Origin: JAZMZS01 sp045580775 | GTDB taxonomy: Bacteria > Bacillota > Clostridia > Oscillospirales > CAG-272 | DNA: 5,931 nt | Direction: 5' to 3' | Assembly (NCBI GenBank): GCA_045580775.1 | Contig: JAZNOK010000071.1 | Coordinates: 1-5,931 of the forward strand | Shown here: positions 1 through 5,810 of the stretch, one piece after another | Layout of the letters: each line of letters starts with the position of its first letter | Numbering within the stretch: position 1 is the stretch's first letter | Position numbers and translations under genes: made by a program | The notes under the pieces: generated by a model | Seen by the model: the letters and a program-made list of their open reading frames with translations, nothing else | Told to the model about the DNA's origin: nothing | Database searches by the model: none

Positions 1-21
1 GATCTGATCTTTTTCTTCCAT
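1..21 (-). CDS. Start of an unidentified gene, truncated by the window edge
   Basis: An ATG at 19-21 opens a frame that runs off the window after seven codons (MEEKDQI). It is supported by a strong ribosome binding site, AAGGAG with a 7-nt gap, which overlaps the stop codon of the coupling-protein gene upstream. The two genes are therefore almost certainly in one operon. Seven residues do not allow identification. In related conjugative modules the gene after the coupling protein is often a small membrane protein or another secretion-system component, but nothing here tests that. Confidence 0.7.
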
Positions 22-25
22 TTGT

Positions 26-1912
26 TTACTCCTTTTTCAAAACATTATTTTTGTCGCTTACAACGATCTTGGGTCTTTTCTTCTGCGTCGGTGCAGATCG
101 GGGATTTGCAGATCTTATCTGCGGCGTTTGCTCTGTTATCTCCTCCTTTTCTTCTTGCTTTACCTCGGCATTTTTCCGCCAAGTGGGGATATGCTCCGAT
201 GCCTTGCAGGCTCTGAGCTTTGCAGATTCGGGGTGCTTCGTGTAATCACACTTATCCACCTTCAAAAGCTTCTTACCTCTGACAATGACAAGTGCCTGCG
301 TTATTGGGAGTCTCAGCACCTCATCCATTGTCAGGAGCTTACGCTTACCTACACCGCTCGTCTCTCTGTATTCGGGGGTATATGCAGGTGTCCATGCGTT
401 ACGCTGTCTTGCCTGACTTTGTACTTGGATACTGACATCCCCCGAGCGCTCGCTTATATACTTTGCTGTCAGCTCGTCTACACAGCCGAGAAAAAGCTGG
501 ATATCCGAGTTGCCGAGGATCTCCTGCCATTGGTTTTGAGGATAGCGGTTTTGCAGTCCCGCAAGATTCTGAAATACACAGCTCATGCTTATATTTCTTG
601 AGCGTATAACACTTATCTTTCGGGACAGATCGGGAATAACACCGCAGGCTGTCAGCTCTTCGCCGAGCACATGAACGGGAACAGGCAGACGGCCTGCGGG
701 GCAATGTCTGTCCGCATAACGAACGAGCTTGATGAACACAAAGGAGAGAAACAGAGAAGCAAGGAAATCAAAGGTACTGTCTTGGTCGCTGTTGATACAG
801 TAATAGATACAAGGCTCCTTGCCCGGAAGCTCCATATCTATCTCATCATAGGCGGTCATATCGCATATCTTTTTGTTTTGGAACACCTGCACTCTTGAGC
901 CGAGACCTATGATCACACCGCTTCTGACAGTATCCGAGGATTGCTTAAAAATAGAATAGGGAGCCTTTGCGGGGTGAGTAGTGGGTAATGCATCAAACAG
1001 ATCGTTCAGCTCCTTTTCGCAGGACATGGTGAGGAGCTTATATACCTCACCTATATTTCTCTTGCCGGGAGGATATCCGAGATCAACATAAAGAACCAAA
1101 GCCTTGAGCAAATTCTGTTCTGCCGCATTCCAAAAATGGTCTCCCGTGGCAGATCCCGTATTCTTTATAACAACATCGCAGAAAAGCTGAGCCATAAGCT
1201 CATCCCCCTCGATCTCGGCAAGGCAATTCCAAGAATCCGAGTTTTCGGGGGACACAAGGTTAAATACTTTGACTGTATAGCCCTTGTCTCTCATATATTC
1301 GCTTGTTTTTTCGTAAAGCTCGCTTTTGGGGTCACATACGATAAGCGACTCGCCCGAGGCAGCACTCTGCAATATTCTGTTCACGCAAAAGGAACGTGTT
1401 TTCATCGAGCCACTGGCGCCGTAGACCGCCATATTGGCGTTTAAACGGGTCGCCTTGGGCACGCAGACATATTTGCCGTCAAGTATGCCGAGAACTGTCC
1501 CCGAGCATTTCTTCAAGTCATGTACGATCTCAAGCACCTCAGAGGCTTCCTCCTTTGTCATAAAGCCCGAGGTACCGTATGTACCTTTACTCGAATAATG
1601 AAAATTACGCTCTCTGTCAAGCACACCGCCGTTACCGTCGGAACGCAACAGTATAAATATCAAAACAGCCAACACAACAATGCATATGAGTACCCCTGCA
1701 AGTCCGTAAGGAAATTTTAACGCCGAGGCAAAGCATTCAATGATACCGAAGGACGGCATTTTCGGCGAGGTGCCGTCTCCCGGTGTGCCTCCACCGTTTT
1801 GCCAATCAATATAACCGGACAAAAACTGTCCTATTACACCGCCGCCGTAGAGCAATATACAAAGGAGCAACGGCAAAACGGCAATTAAAGTAATCAGTTT
1901 ACGTTTCTTCAA
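26..1912 (-). CDS. virD4: VirD4/TraG-type type IV secretion coupling protein (T4CP ATPase)
   Basis: This 628-residue membrane-anchored ATPase is expected to link the relaxosome to a type IV secretion channel and drive DNA transfer during conjugation. Two hydrophobic segments (about residues 6-22 and 67-89) flank a short external loop, as is usual for the family, and the cytoplasmic ATPase follows. Visible landmarks are a P-loop GASGSMKT (165-172), CDPKSE (193-198), SDSWNCL (225-231), a Walker B region VHVLGEEL (413-420), IRSRNIS (436-442) and GNSD...LFLGC (467-477). The charged tail after about residue 580 looks disordered. The start chosen is the TTG at 1910-1912, which gives a typical MKKRK N-terminus and has AAAGGA 6 nt upstream; the TTG at 1934-1936 lacks such a site. 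The gene overlaps the end of the preceding one by 14 nt, indicating translational coupling. The P-loop has Met before the Lys instead of Gly, and the Walker B acidic pair is EE instead of DE. The family assignment is firm; the substrate is unknown. Confidence 0.95.
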   Translation of the reverse strand: MKKRKLITLIAVLPLLLCILLYGGGVIGQFLSGYIDWQNGGGTPGDGTSPKMPSFGIIECFASALKFPYGLAGVLICIVVLAVLIFILLRSDGNGGVLDRERNFHYSSKGTYGTSGFMTKEEASEVLEIVHDLKKCSGTVLGILDGKYVCVPKATRLNANMAVYGASGSMKTRSFCVNRILQSAASGESLIVCDPKSELYEKTSEYMRDKGYTVKVFNLVSPENSDSWNCLAEIEGDELMAQLFCDVVIKNTGSATGDHFWNAAEQNLLKALVLYVDLGYPPGKRNIGEVYKLLTMSCEKELNDLFDALPTTHPAKAPYSIFKQSSDTVRSGVIIGLGSRVQVFQNKKICDMTAYDEIDMELPGKEPCIYYCINSDQDSTFDFLASLFLSFVFIKLVRYADRHCPAGRLPVPVHVLGEELTACGVIPDLSRKISVIRSRNISMSCVFQNLAGLQNRYPQNQWQEILGNSDIQLFLGCVDELTAKYISERSGDVSIQVQSQARQRNAWTPAYTPEYRETSGVGKRKLLTMDEVLRLPITQALVIVRGKKLLKVDKCDYTKHPESAKLRACKASEHIPTWRKNAEVKQEEKEEITEQTPQIRSANPRSAPTQKKRPKIVVSDKNNVLKKE

Positions 1913-2999
1913 AAAAGATCCTTTCCCATTTCTCAAAATCGATCATTTGGAAATGTATATTTTTATTTAGAACTCTCTCCAGCACCTCTTTTTGAAAGTC
2001 GAAGCAGATGACCGTCCCCCTCGCCTGTCTTATGGCAACCGCAATATTGAATCTCCTCAGTCTCGGCAGGTCGCAGGTATAAGCAAAGAGAACAGGGACA
2101 CCGTTTTCGTCAATGCCGTCGTTCTCAACGGCAAGTAAAGGATTGCAAGGGGCAAGGTCCTCACTTAAAAGACTGTCTAAAGAGGCCCTTAGCTCTGTAT
2201 CGCAAAATAGCTGAAGTATCCTTTCGCCATATCTGTCATTTGTAAGATAATAAAAGTGCTCATACCCGCCGTTCAGCAGAAAATATGAGCCGAGATTTGA
2301 CGGACCCAATATTTCGCCTGCAAGGTACATTGAGTTTGCCAATATCAGCCCGGAAATATTATCTCTTACATATCTGCTCGGCAATCTGTCATGGCACAGG
2401 TGACTTTGCATCATGGTCTTAAACCTGTTTTCCGCTTTATAGGGCCATTTTATCAGAGAGTCACCGAGGGCATAAGTGGGATATATATGTTCGTCTGTCA
2501 GCAGCACGCCTGTCGCTCTCGAGCTGCCGATCTTTGTCATGTCCTCGCCCATCTCTTTTATCTCAAGTGAGGAATAGAACGCAGGGAGACGGACATCATC
2601 ACCTCTCCACTTGGGAGAAAAAATATTTGTCTTACGGTCGCGAAAAATCTCCACATCGGCGTTCAGCATCGTTATCCATGTCTCGGCAGTACGGTGAAGT
2701 CTGTGCCTTCTTGTGACCTCGCTCCTTATATGGTTTGTCTCGCTTGATCCGGTCAAGTAAAATGAGAAGCGTTCGGGGTTGCTTGCAAGCAGATGTCTTT
2801 TCCCCTCGTCAAGTAATCTGTACCCTCGCATTCGGTCCTTATAAAAGGTCTTGATCTGTTTTCTTTTCTTCATATCTCGGAGCAGCTCATATTTATACCG
2901 ATTGCCGCCCTCGAGCCTGTCGATCTGCTCGAAAGGAAGCTCGCCGCAAATGGCTATGAGTGACATTAAAATCTCACGACAAGTTATAGTGTCTTGCAT
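1899..2999 (-). CDS. Hypothetical protein with N-terminal winged helix, upstream of the coupling protein
   Basis: This 366-residue soluble protein has no signal peptide or membrane segment. Residues about 8-72 read as a winged helix-turn-helix: a helical stretch with RYKYELLRDMKKRKQIK as the likely recognition part, followed by a basic wing and GYRLLDEGK. A basic RRHRLHR patch (98-104) follows, then a mixed alpha/beta core that includes SSLEIKEMG (143-151) and SRATGVLL (160-167). The layout recalls the replication-relaxation (Replic_Relax) group of mobile-element proteins, which also begin with a winged helix, but I see no clear catalytic motif and do not assign it. The ATG at 2997-2999 has AGGAG 5 nt upstream. 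The 3' end overlaps the coupling-protein gene, so the two are probably made in fixed proportion, and a role in DNA recognition before transfer is a reasonable inference. A simple element regulator is the main alternative. Confidence 0.85.
   Translation of the reverse strand: MQDTITCREILMSLIAICGELPFEQIDRLEGGNRYKYELLRDMKKRKQIKTFYKDRMRGYRLLDEGKRHLLASNPERFSFYLTGSSETNHIRSEVTRRHRLHRTAETWITMLNADVEIFRDRKTNIFSPKWRGDDVRLPAFYSSLEIKEMGEDMTKIGSSRATGVLLTDEHIYPTYALGDSLIKWPYKAENRFKTMMQSHLCHDRLPSRYVRDNISGLILANSMYLAGEILGPSNLGSYFLLNGGYEHFYYLTNDRYGERILQLFCDTELRASLDSLLSEDLAPCNPLLAVENDGIDENGVPVLFAYTCDLPRLRRFNIAVAIRQARGTVICFDFQKEVLERVLNKNIHFQMIDFEKWERIFFEET
1919..1927 (-). promoter_or_regulatory. Ribosome binding site deciding the TTG start of the coupling protein
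   Basis: GGGAAAGGA lies 6 nt before the TTG at 1910-1912 and within the last codons of the upstream gene. It favours the inner TTG over the TTG at 1934-1936. Confidence 0.65.
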
Positions 3000-3013
3000 T
3001 TTCTCTCCTCAAC

Positions 3014-3047
3014 AAAATACCATACCAAATTTAAACGTTGGTATTTT
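3014..3047 (-). repeat. Two overlapping inverted repeats in the leader of the 366-residue gene
   Basis: AAAATACC (3014-3021) is the perfect inverse of GGTATTTT (3040-3047), and ATACCAA (3022-3028) is the perfect inverse of TTGGTAT (3038-3044). The arms share bases, so in the minus-strand transcript only one hairpin can form at a time. The structure ends a few bases before the AGGAG of the gene starting at 2999. It could be an operator or an RNA switch. No plus-strand gene exists to use the T-run at 3043-3049 as a terminator. Confidence 0.55.
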
Positions 3048-3099
3048 TTACTGTCTTTAAAACGCAATAATGCCTTGTAAAATAAGAGGGTTCGAGGTT

Positions 3100-3128
3100 T
3101 TTATAACCGGTGTAATTTGAAGTTCCAA
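3100..3128 (-). promoter_or_regulatory. Probable sigma-A promoter for the winged-helix/coupling-protein operon
   Basis: The minus strand reads TTGGAA (3123-3128), a 17-nt spacer, then TATAAA (3100-3105): four and five of six consensus bases at ideal spacing. Transcription would begin near 3093, giving a leader of roughly 95 nt that contains the paired inverted repeats at 3014-3047. This would give the gene at 2999 and the coupling protein their own start, though read-through from upstream is also possible. Confidence 0.45.
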
Positions 3129-3142
3129 AAAACATCGCCTTT

Positions 3143-3802
3143 TTACACGGGGTGTTTTCCGTATTTCAGACAGGAATACCAGCCTAAAAATCTGTTCTGC
3201 GACATGATATAAATGCCTGTTTTCTCGGCATCACCCGAAAAAATCGTATTGTATGTATCGCAGAAGCGTCCGCTGTCATCACGGAGAAAAAAGGTTGCAA
3301 TAACATCCACGACAGCCTTCTGCTCCATGTTGTCATAATCAATAATTCTCTTGCACGGCATTGATCTGTCATACTCGTGCACAAAGCAAACAACAGCGCT
3401 TTCATATCTTTTGATCGGGTGAGCTTCATTATATCGCTCAAGCATAAAATGCATAGGATCTGTTATAAACTCACTCCCCCGCTTTGTGTTTCGTTTGGGC
3501 AATAGGCAGGGCAGCTCGACCTCAAACATATCCTTATATTCTCGAACGACCATTCCCTGCATCTCGGCGGCATTTATCATATGCTCAGGTCTTTTTTCGT
3601 CCGTAAACTGATAAAGCAAATGCCGCATCTTGCAGGTGAGTGCTTCACTGCGTAATGCGGCATCGGTTGCAAGGGAGGTGAATCTGTCCATATCCCCCTC
3701 GGCTAACGCTATCTGTGACTCTGTTGTAGTCATTTCCATTTTTCTCAGCTCGCTTAGCTGATGGTCAAGTCTTCGACATATAATATCTTTTATTACTTCC
3801 AT
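3143..3802 (-). CDS. Uncharacterised mobile-element protein with a RusA-like DxDN...DD domain
   Basis: This 219-residue protein is probably cytoplasmic. The first 90 residues are mainly helical and charged. The segment PCLLPKRNTKRGSEF (98-112) may be an exposed basic linker. The second half has a predicted strand (ESAVVCFVHEY, 134-144), then RIIDYDNMEQK with D155, D157, N158 and K162, a helix containing D166, and D175-D176, followed by more strand-like sequence. From memory the region resembles a family labelled DUF6100 in clostridial elements, which I could not check. The acidic pattern and its spacing also match the active site of RusA Holliday-junction resolvases. The start chosen is the ATG at 3800-3802, with AAAGGAG 11 nt upstream. 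Extending the frame to a TTG at 3877 would put a stable hairpin in the coding region and leaves no binding site. The gene follows the DUF5697-like gene on the same strand after a 126-bp structured gap. Its function is unknown. Confidence 0.8.
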   Translation of the reverse strand: MEVIKDIICRRLDHQLSELRKMEMTTTESQIALAEGDMDRFTSLATDAALRSEALTCKMRHLLYQFTDEKRPEHMINAAEMQGMVVREYKDMFEVELPCLLPKRNTKRGSEFITDPMHFMLERYNEAHPIKRYESAVVCFVHEYDRSMPCKRIIDYDNMEQKAVVDVIATFFLRDDSGRFCDTYNTIFSGDAEKTGIYIMSQNRFLGWYSCLKYGKHPV

Positions 3803-3813
3803 TTTGGTATCTG

Positions 3814-3820
3814 CTCCTTT
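3814..3820 (-). promoter_or_regulatory. Ribosome binding site deciding the ATG start at 3802
   Basis: AAAGGAG on the minus strand lies 11 nt before the ATG at 3800-3802. The spacing is slightly long. The gap contains ATACCAAA, the same eight bases seen on the plus strand at 3022-3029 in the next leader. Confidence 0.6.
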
Positions 3821-3825
3821 CTTTG

Positions 3826-3880
3826 CATTTGTGTCGGTTCGAAGAATTTTGCGGTGTTTAGCCGCAAAAAGGCACAAATG
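3826..3880 (-). repeat. Nested inverted repeats in the leader of the RusA-like gene
   Basis: An outer pair, CATTTGTGTC (3826-3835) and GGCACAAATG (3871-3880), matches at nine of ten positions. It encloses a perfect inner pair, TTTTGCGG (3847-3854) and CCGCAAAA (3862-3869), with a 7-nt loop. The structure stops five bases before the AAAGGAG of the gene starting at 3802. Neither strand has a T-run after the stem, so it is not an ordinary terminator. The one outer mismatch becomes a U-G pair only in a plus-strand RNA. Confidence 0.6.
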
Positions 3881-3883
3881 ATG

Positions 3884-3928
3884 TTTGAAATAAATGCTCT
3901 CAAATTTCTTGATCGCATTATTTTCAAA
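3884..3928 (-). repeat. Imperfect 14-bp inverted repeat directly after the DUF5697-like gene
   Basis: TTTGAAATAAATGC (3884-3897) and GCATTATTTTCAAA (3915-3928) pair at 12 of 14 positions around a 17-nt loop. The right arm touches the stop codon of the gene ending at 3929. It lacks a following T-run, so RNA stabilisation, processing or protein binding is more likely than termination. It sits three bases from the nested repeats at 3826-3880. Confidence 0.5.
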
Positions 3929-4456
3929 CTACCCCTCTAAAGTGTAGTATTCTGTTTTTCCCGTTATTTGATCGACCAAGCAGAAAGCGGCGATATTCGG
4001 CACATTTATCTGCTCGGCTTGACCGATGTCCTCAAGTACTACGATACGCTTCCCATCATCCTCACTGACCTCGATCGCACAGTTAACAAGAGCCTCCTTG
4101 CCCTTCGGTATCACTATAACATCATAAAGCTCCCCGTCTGAAAAAAAGCTCAGCTTGACAGGATAATCGCCGGCACAGTGATATTCAACCCGCTCCGCGA
4201 AATCGCAGCATATCCAGATCGCACTGATCATATCCGAATCGTACTCCGTGTCGGGACTGTCGAAAAAAACATCCGCTCTTTCAGGGTTACTAAAGATCCT
4301 TCCCTGTCTGAGCAGATGATTTATGAGATTATTCAGTTTGCTTTCTTTTCCCGGGAACATTCGTACAAGCTGATCCCGCATTACGCAGTGATATGAGGAT
4401 ATTAACCGCAAAAGCTCGGCAGCTTCCCTCCCGTATATTTGCTCTCTCGTTTTCAT
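3929..4456 (-). CDS. DUF5697-like winged-helix protein
   Basis: This 175-residue soluble protein begins MKTREQIYGREAAELL, followed by helices that read as a winged helix-turn-helix (about residues 7-60: RDQLVRMFPGKESKLNNLI as the core, then LLRQGRIF as the wing entry). The C-terminal part, about 75-172, is an alpha/beta domain with WICCDFAERVEYH (81-93), SFFSDGELYDVIVIP (103-117) and VPNIAAFCLVD (152-162). I recognise this layout from memory as the family labelled DUF5697, common in clostridial mobile elements and without a known function; this was not searched. The ATG at 4454-4456 is preceded by a full AAGGAGGT with a 6-nt gap, and a consensus promoter lies just upstream, so it is probably well expressed and begins its own transcription unit. 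A DNA-binding regulator of the element is the likeliest role, by inference. Confidence 0.85.
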   Translation of the reverse strand: MKTREQIYGREAAELLRLISSYHCVMRDQLVRMFPGKESKLNNLINHLLRQGRIFSNPERADVFFDSPDTEYDSDMISAIWICCDFAERVEYHCAGDYPVKLSFFSDGELYDVIVIPKGKEALVNCAIEVSEDDGKRIVVLEDIGQAEQINVPNIAAFCLVDQITGKTEYYTLEG

Positions 4457-4492
4457 TTACATACCTCCTTGATATATTTTCAGAGCATAGAT

Positions 4493-4521
4493 ATTATATC
4501 ACCCTCAAAAATCCATGTCAA
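4493..4521 (-). promoter_or_regulatory. Perfect consensus sigma-A promoter for the DUF5697-like gene
   Basis: The minus strand carries TTGACA (4516-4521), a 17-nt spacer and TATAAT (4493-4498), an exact match to the vegetative promoter. The start of transcription is expected near 4486, leaving a leader of about 30 nt that ends in AAGGAGGT and the ATG at 4456. A strong, unregulated or repressor-controlled unit running toward the coupling protein is implied. Confidence 0.9.
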
Positions 4522-4533
4522 GGAAACGGGTGT

Positions 4534-4561
4534 GTAACTTTTGGGAGAAAACAGGGTAACT
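4534..4561. repeat. Pair of GTAACT direct repeats upstream of the consensus promoter
   Basis: GTAACT occurs at 4534-4539 and 4556-4561. The copies are 22 nt apart, about two helical turns, so they would face the same side of the DNA, and they lie just upstream of the -35 element. They could be a binding site for an element-encoded regulator. Hexamers recur by chance, so this is weak. Confidence 0.25.
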
Positions 4562-4584
4562 ATCATTTTTTTGCGAAAATTTCA

Positions 4585-5709
4585 TTATTTTCCGTCACAA
4601 GGCGTAAGGCAGATCCTAAATCTCATGACTGTTTTCCCTTCCCCGCAGCGGAGTTCAAGCAGGCACGGCTCACCTATATTTAACTCTCTAATATACTCTT
4701 TACTATACCCTTTACAACCGGATAAAGGATATAATATATAGGACATTTGCGAGCACTCAGAGCACTTAAAGTCTTGCAGTGCAAGGAATGAGCGGACTTT
4801 TGAAACTATTCTTTCAGTGTCCGTTTTTGAGACGCAAGAGGAGGATTTTGAAACGGAGTCATTATTTTTTGAAACGCACAGGTCATCATCCGAAACCGAA
4901 ACCTTTATAGCCAAAGCCATGGCGATCTCCTCTTTGTCTAGCATAACATCGGACACCGAAAACATTGTGGAGAGGTAGCCCTTGATCGAAATGACAGTCC
5001 CGTGCTTCCCCGAAAAGGACACGCAGGATATCACGTCGAGATAATTAAGGTGCTTTATATACCTTCCGACCGTCGCTTTAGATATTCCCCACCGCTCGGA
5101 CAGCTCGGAATATGACAAAAGCGGATTCCCGCTGCCGTTTCTCATGTAGACAACGGGAAATTCACTTGAGCCGATAACATTACTGTCATTGTAAACAGTG
5201 TTTAGCCACATATCCAAAAGAATATCCATCTCCGAGCATTTCCCCGCTCCAACAAGCTCGCTTGCTATATCCATGGGGACAAAGAAAAAGCCTGTGTCCT
5301 TTTGGCAGGGCGCGTTATAGTCCAAAACTCTGTTTGTCCTTGCCCAATTCTCTATGCGGTATTTTACAAGGCTTCCTCGGCCTATTAGCTTGTATTGTAT
5401 AAGATGTCTCTCTCGGAGCATATCCATGATGGCAAGGGCTTTTCTTTTGGAATTTGTGCGGAGCCAATAGGTCAGATCGTCAAATGTGCATATCCACTCG
5501 CCGGGGTAAACGGTATAAGTCACGCCTTTGAAGCGATTATATGAAGTTCTGAAATTTGCGAAGCTGCACAGGACTATATAATAATAAAGTCCGCTCGTGC
5601 CGCCCACATGGATATCGTCACTTGCTATCAAGGTATGAATGAGATCTCGGTACATTCTTGTTCTGGGGTAATCTACTATCTGTTTTAATTCGAGTTTATA
5701 TTGTGACAT
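4585..5709 (-). CDS. Replication/regulatory protein with two winged-helix regions and VSK repeats
   Basis: This 374-residue protein has no signal peptide or membrane segment. A first winged-helix region covers about residues 66-122 (PGEWICTFDDLTYWLR, then a recognition helix and LIQYKLIGRGS as wing). A second covers about 197-240 (LLSYSELSERWGISKATVGRY, wing SFSGKHGTVI). Such paired domains are usual in plasmid and phage replication initiators and in DnaD-like proteins, so replication initiation is a fair inference but not shown. Residues 278-304 hold four VSK units spaced 7, 7 and 9 residues apart, a likely flexible linker. The C-terminal domain is cysteine-rich (C316, C319, C332, C349, C355, C367, C371) and might bind a metal. 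The ATG at 5707-5709 has AGGAGG 4 nt upstream. Directly before that site lies an intrinsic terminator, so expression may be attenuated. From memory, close relatives occur in clostridial conjugative elements, usually unnamed. Confidence 0.85.
   Translation of the reverse strand: MSQYKLELKQIVDYPRTRMYRDLIHTLIASDDIHVGGTSGLYYYIVLCSFANFRTSYNRFKGVTYTVYPGEWICTFDDLTYWLRTNSKRKALAIMDMLRERHLIQYKLIGRGSLVKYRIENWARTNRVLDYNAPCQKDTGFFFVPMDIASELVGAGKCSEMDILLDMWLNTVYNDSNVIGSSEFPVVYMRNGSGNPLLSYSELSERWGISKATVGRYIKHLNYLDVISCVSFSGKHGTVISIKGYLSTMFSVSDVMLDKEEIAMALAIKVSVSDDDLCVSKNNDSVSKSSSCVSKTDTERIVSKVRSFLALQDFKCSECSQMSYILYPLSGCKGYSKEYIRELNIGEPCLLELRCGEGKTVMRFRICLTPCDGK
4798..4875 (-). repeat. Four in-frame VSK-coding repeats
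   Basis: On the plus strand, TTTTGARAC recurs at 4798-4806, 4825-4833, 4846-4854 and 4867-4875, with steps of 27, 21 and 21 bp, all multiples of three. On the coding strand each unit encodes Val-Ser-Lys. It marks a repeat-rich linker between the second winged helix and the C-terminal cysteine-rich domain, and may vary in copy number between strains. Confidence 0.7.
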
Positions 5710-5720
5710 TTTTCCTCCTA

Positions 5721-5759
5721 AAATAAAAAACCGCAGACATTCTAAATGAATGCCTGCGG
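5721..5759 (-). terminator. Intrinsic terminator immediately before the replication-like gene
   Basis: CCGCAGACATTC (5731-5742) and GAATGCCTGCGG (5748-5759) form a 12-bp stem with a 5-nt loop. In the minus-strand RNA all 12 positions pair, one as G-U, and TTTTTTATTTT follows directly, so the terminator acts on leftward transcription. On the plus strand the odd position is an A-C mismatch and there is no T-run. The AGGAGG of the gene starting at 5709 begins one base after the T-rich tract. It may end an upstream transcript, or act as an attenuator for that gene. Confidence 0.85.
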
Positions 5760-5779
5760 CGCAAGTAATTGTTATTGCG
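5760..5779 (-). repeat. Small hairpin abutting the terminator
   Basis: CGCAA (5760-5764) and TTGCG (5775-5779) are perfect inverse arms that touch the terminator stem without a gap. In the minus-strand RNA this hairpin would form first and stack on the terminator. It has only five pairs, so alone it is weak evidence. Confidence 0.4.
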
Positions 5780-5781
5780 AT

Positions 5782-5807
5782 CAGAAATTTACAGCTCGTG
5801 TTTTCTG
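5782..5807 (-). repeat. Short inverted repeat in the leader
   Basis: CAGAAA (5782-5787) and TTTCTG (5802-5807) are perfect inverse arms with a 14-nt loop, placed between the large bulged repeat and the terminator-side hairpins. It is A/T-rich with only six pairs and could be chance, but it fits the run of hairpins in this leader. Confidence 0.3.
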
Positions 5808-5810
5808 TTT

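Noticed and set aside
128..601. 157-codon rightward frame opposite the coupling protein, and similar frames elsewhere
   Set aside because: They lie antisense to well-supported genes, lack ribosome binding sites and show no family features.
1910..1936. TTG at 1934-1936 as start of the coupling protein, adding eight residues
   Set aside because: No ribosome binding site precedes it, and it deepens the overlap with the upstream gene; the inner TTG has AAAGGA at a good distance and gives a typical N-terminus.
3038..3050. Rightward terminator formed by the 3022-3044 hairpin and its T-run
   Set aside because: No rightward gene precedes it; the T-run is more simply part of the leftward leader.
3803..3877. 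TTG at 3875-3877 as start of the RusA-like gene, adding 25 residues
   Set aside because: It has no ribosome binding site and its extra codons run through the nested hairpins; the ATG at 3800-3802 has AAAGGAG.
4457..4462. ATG-TAA start-stop pair directly before the DUF5697-like ATG
   Set aside because: It lies only one base from the ribosome binding site, too close for initiation; probably chance.
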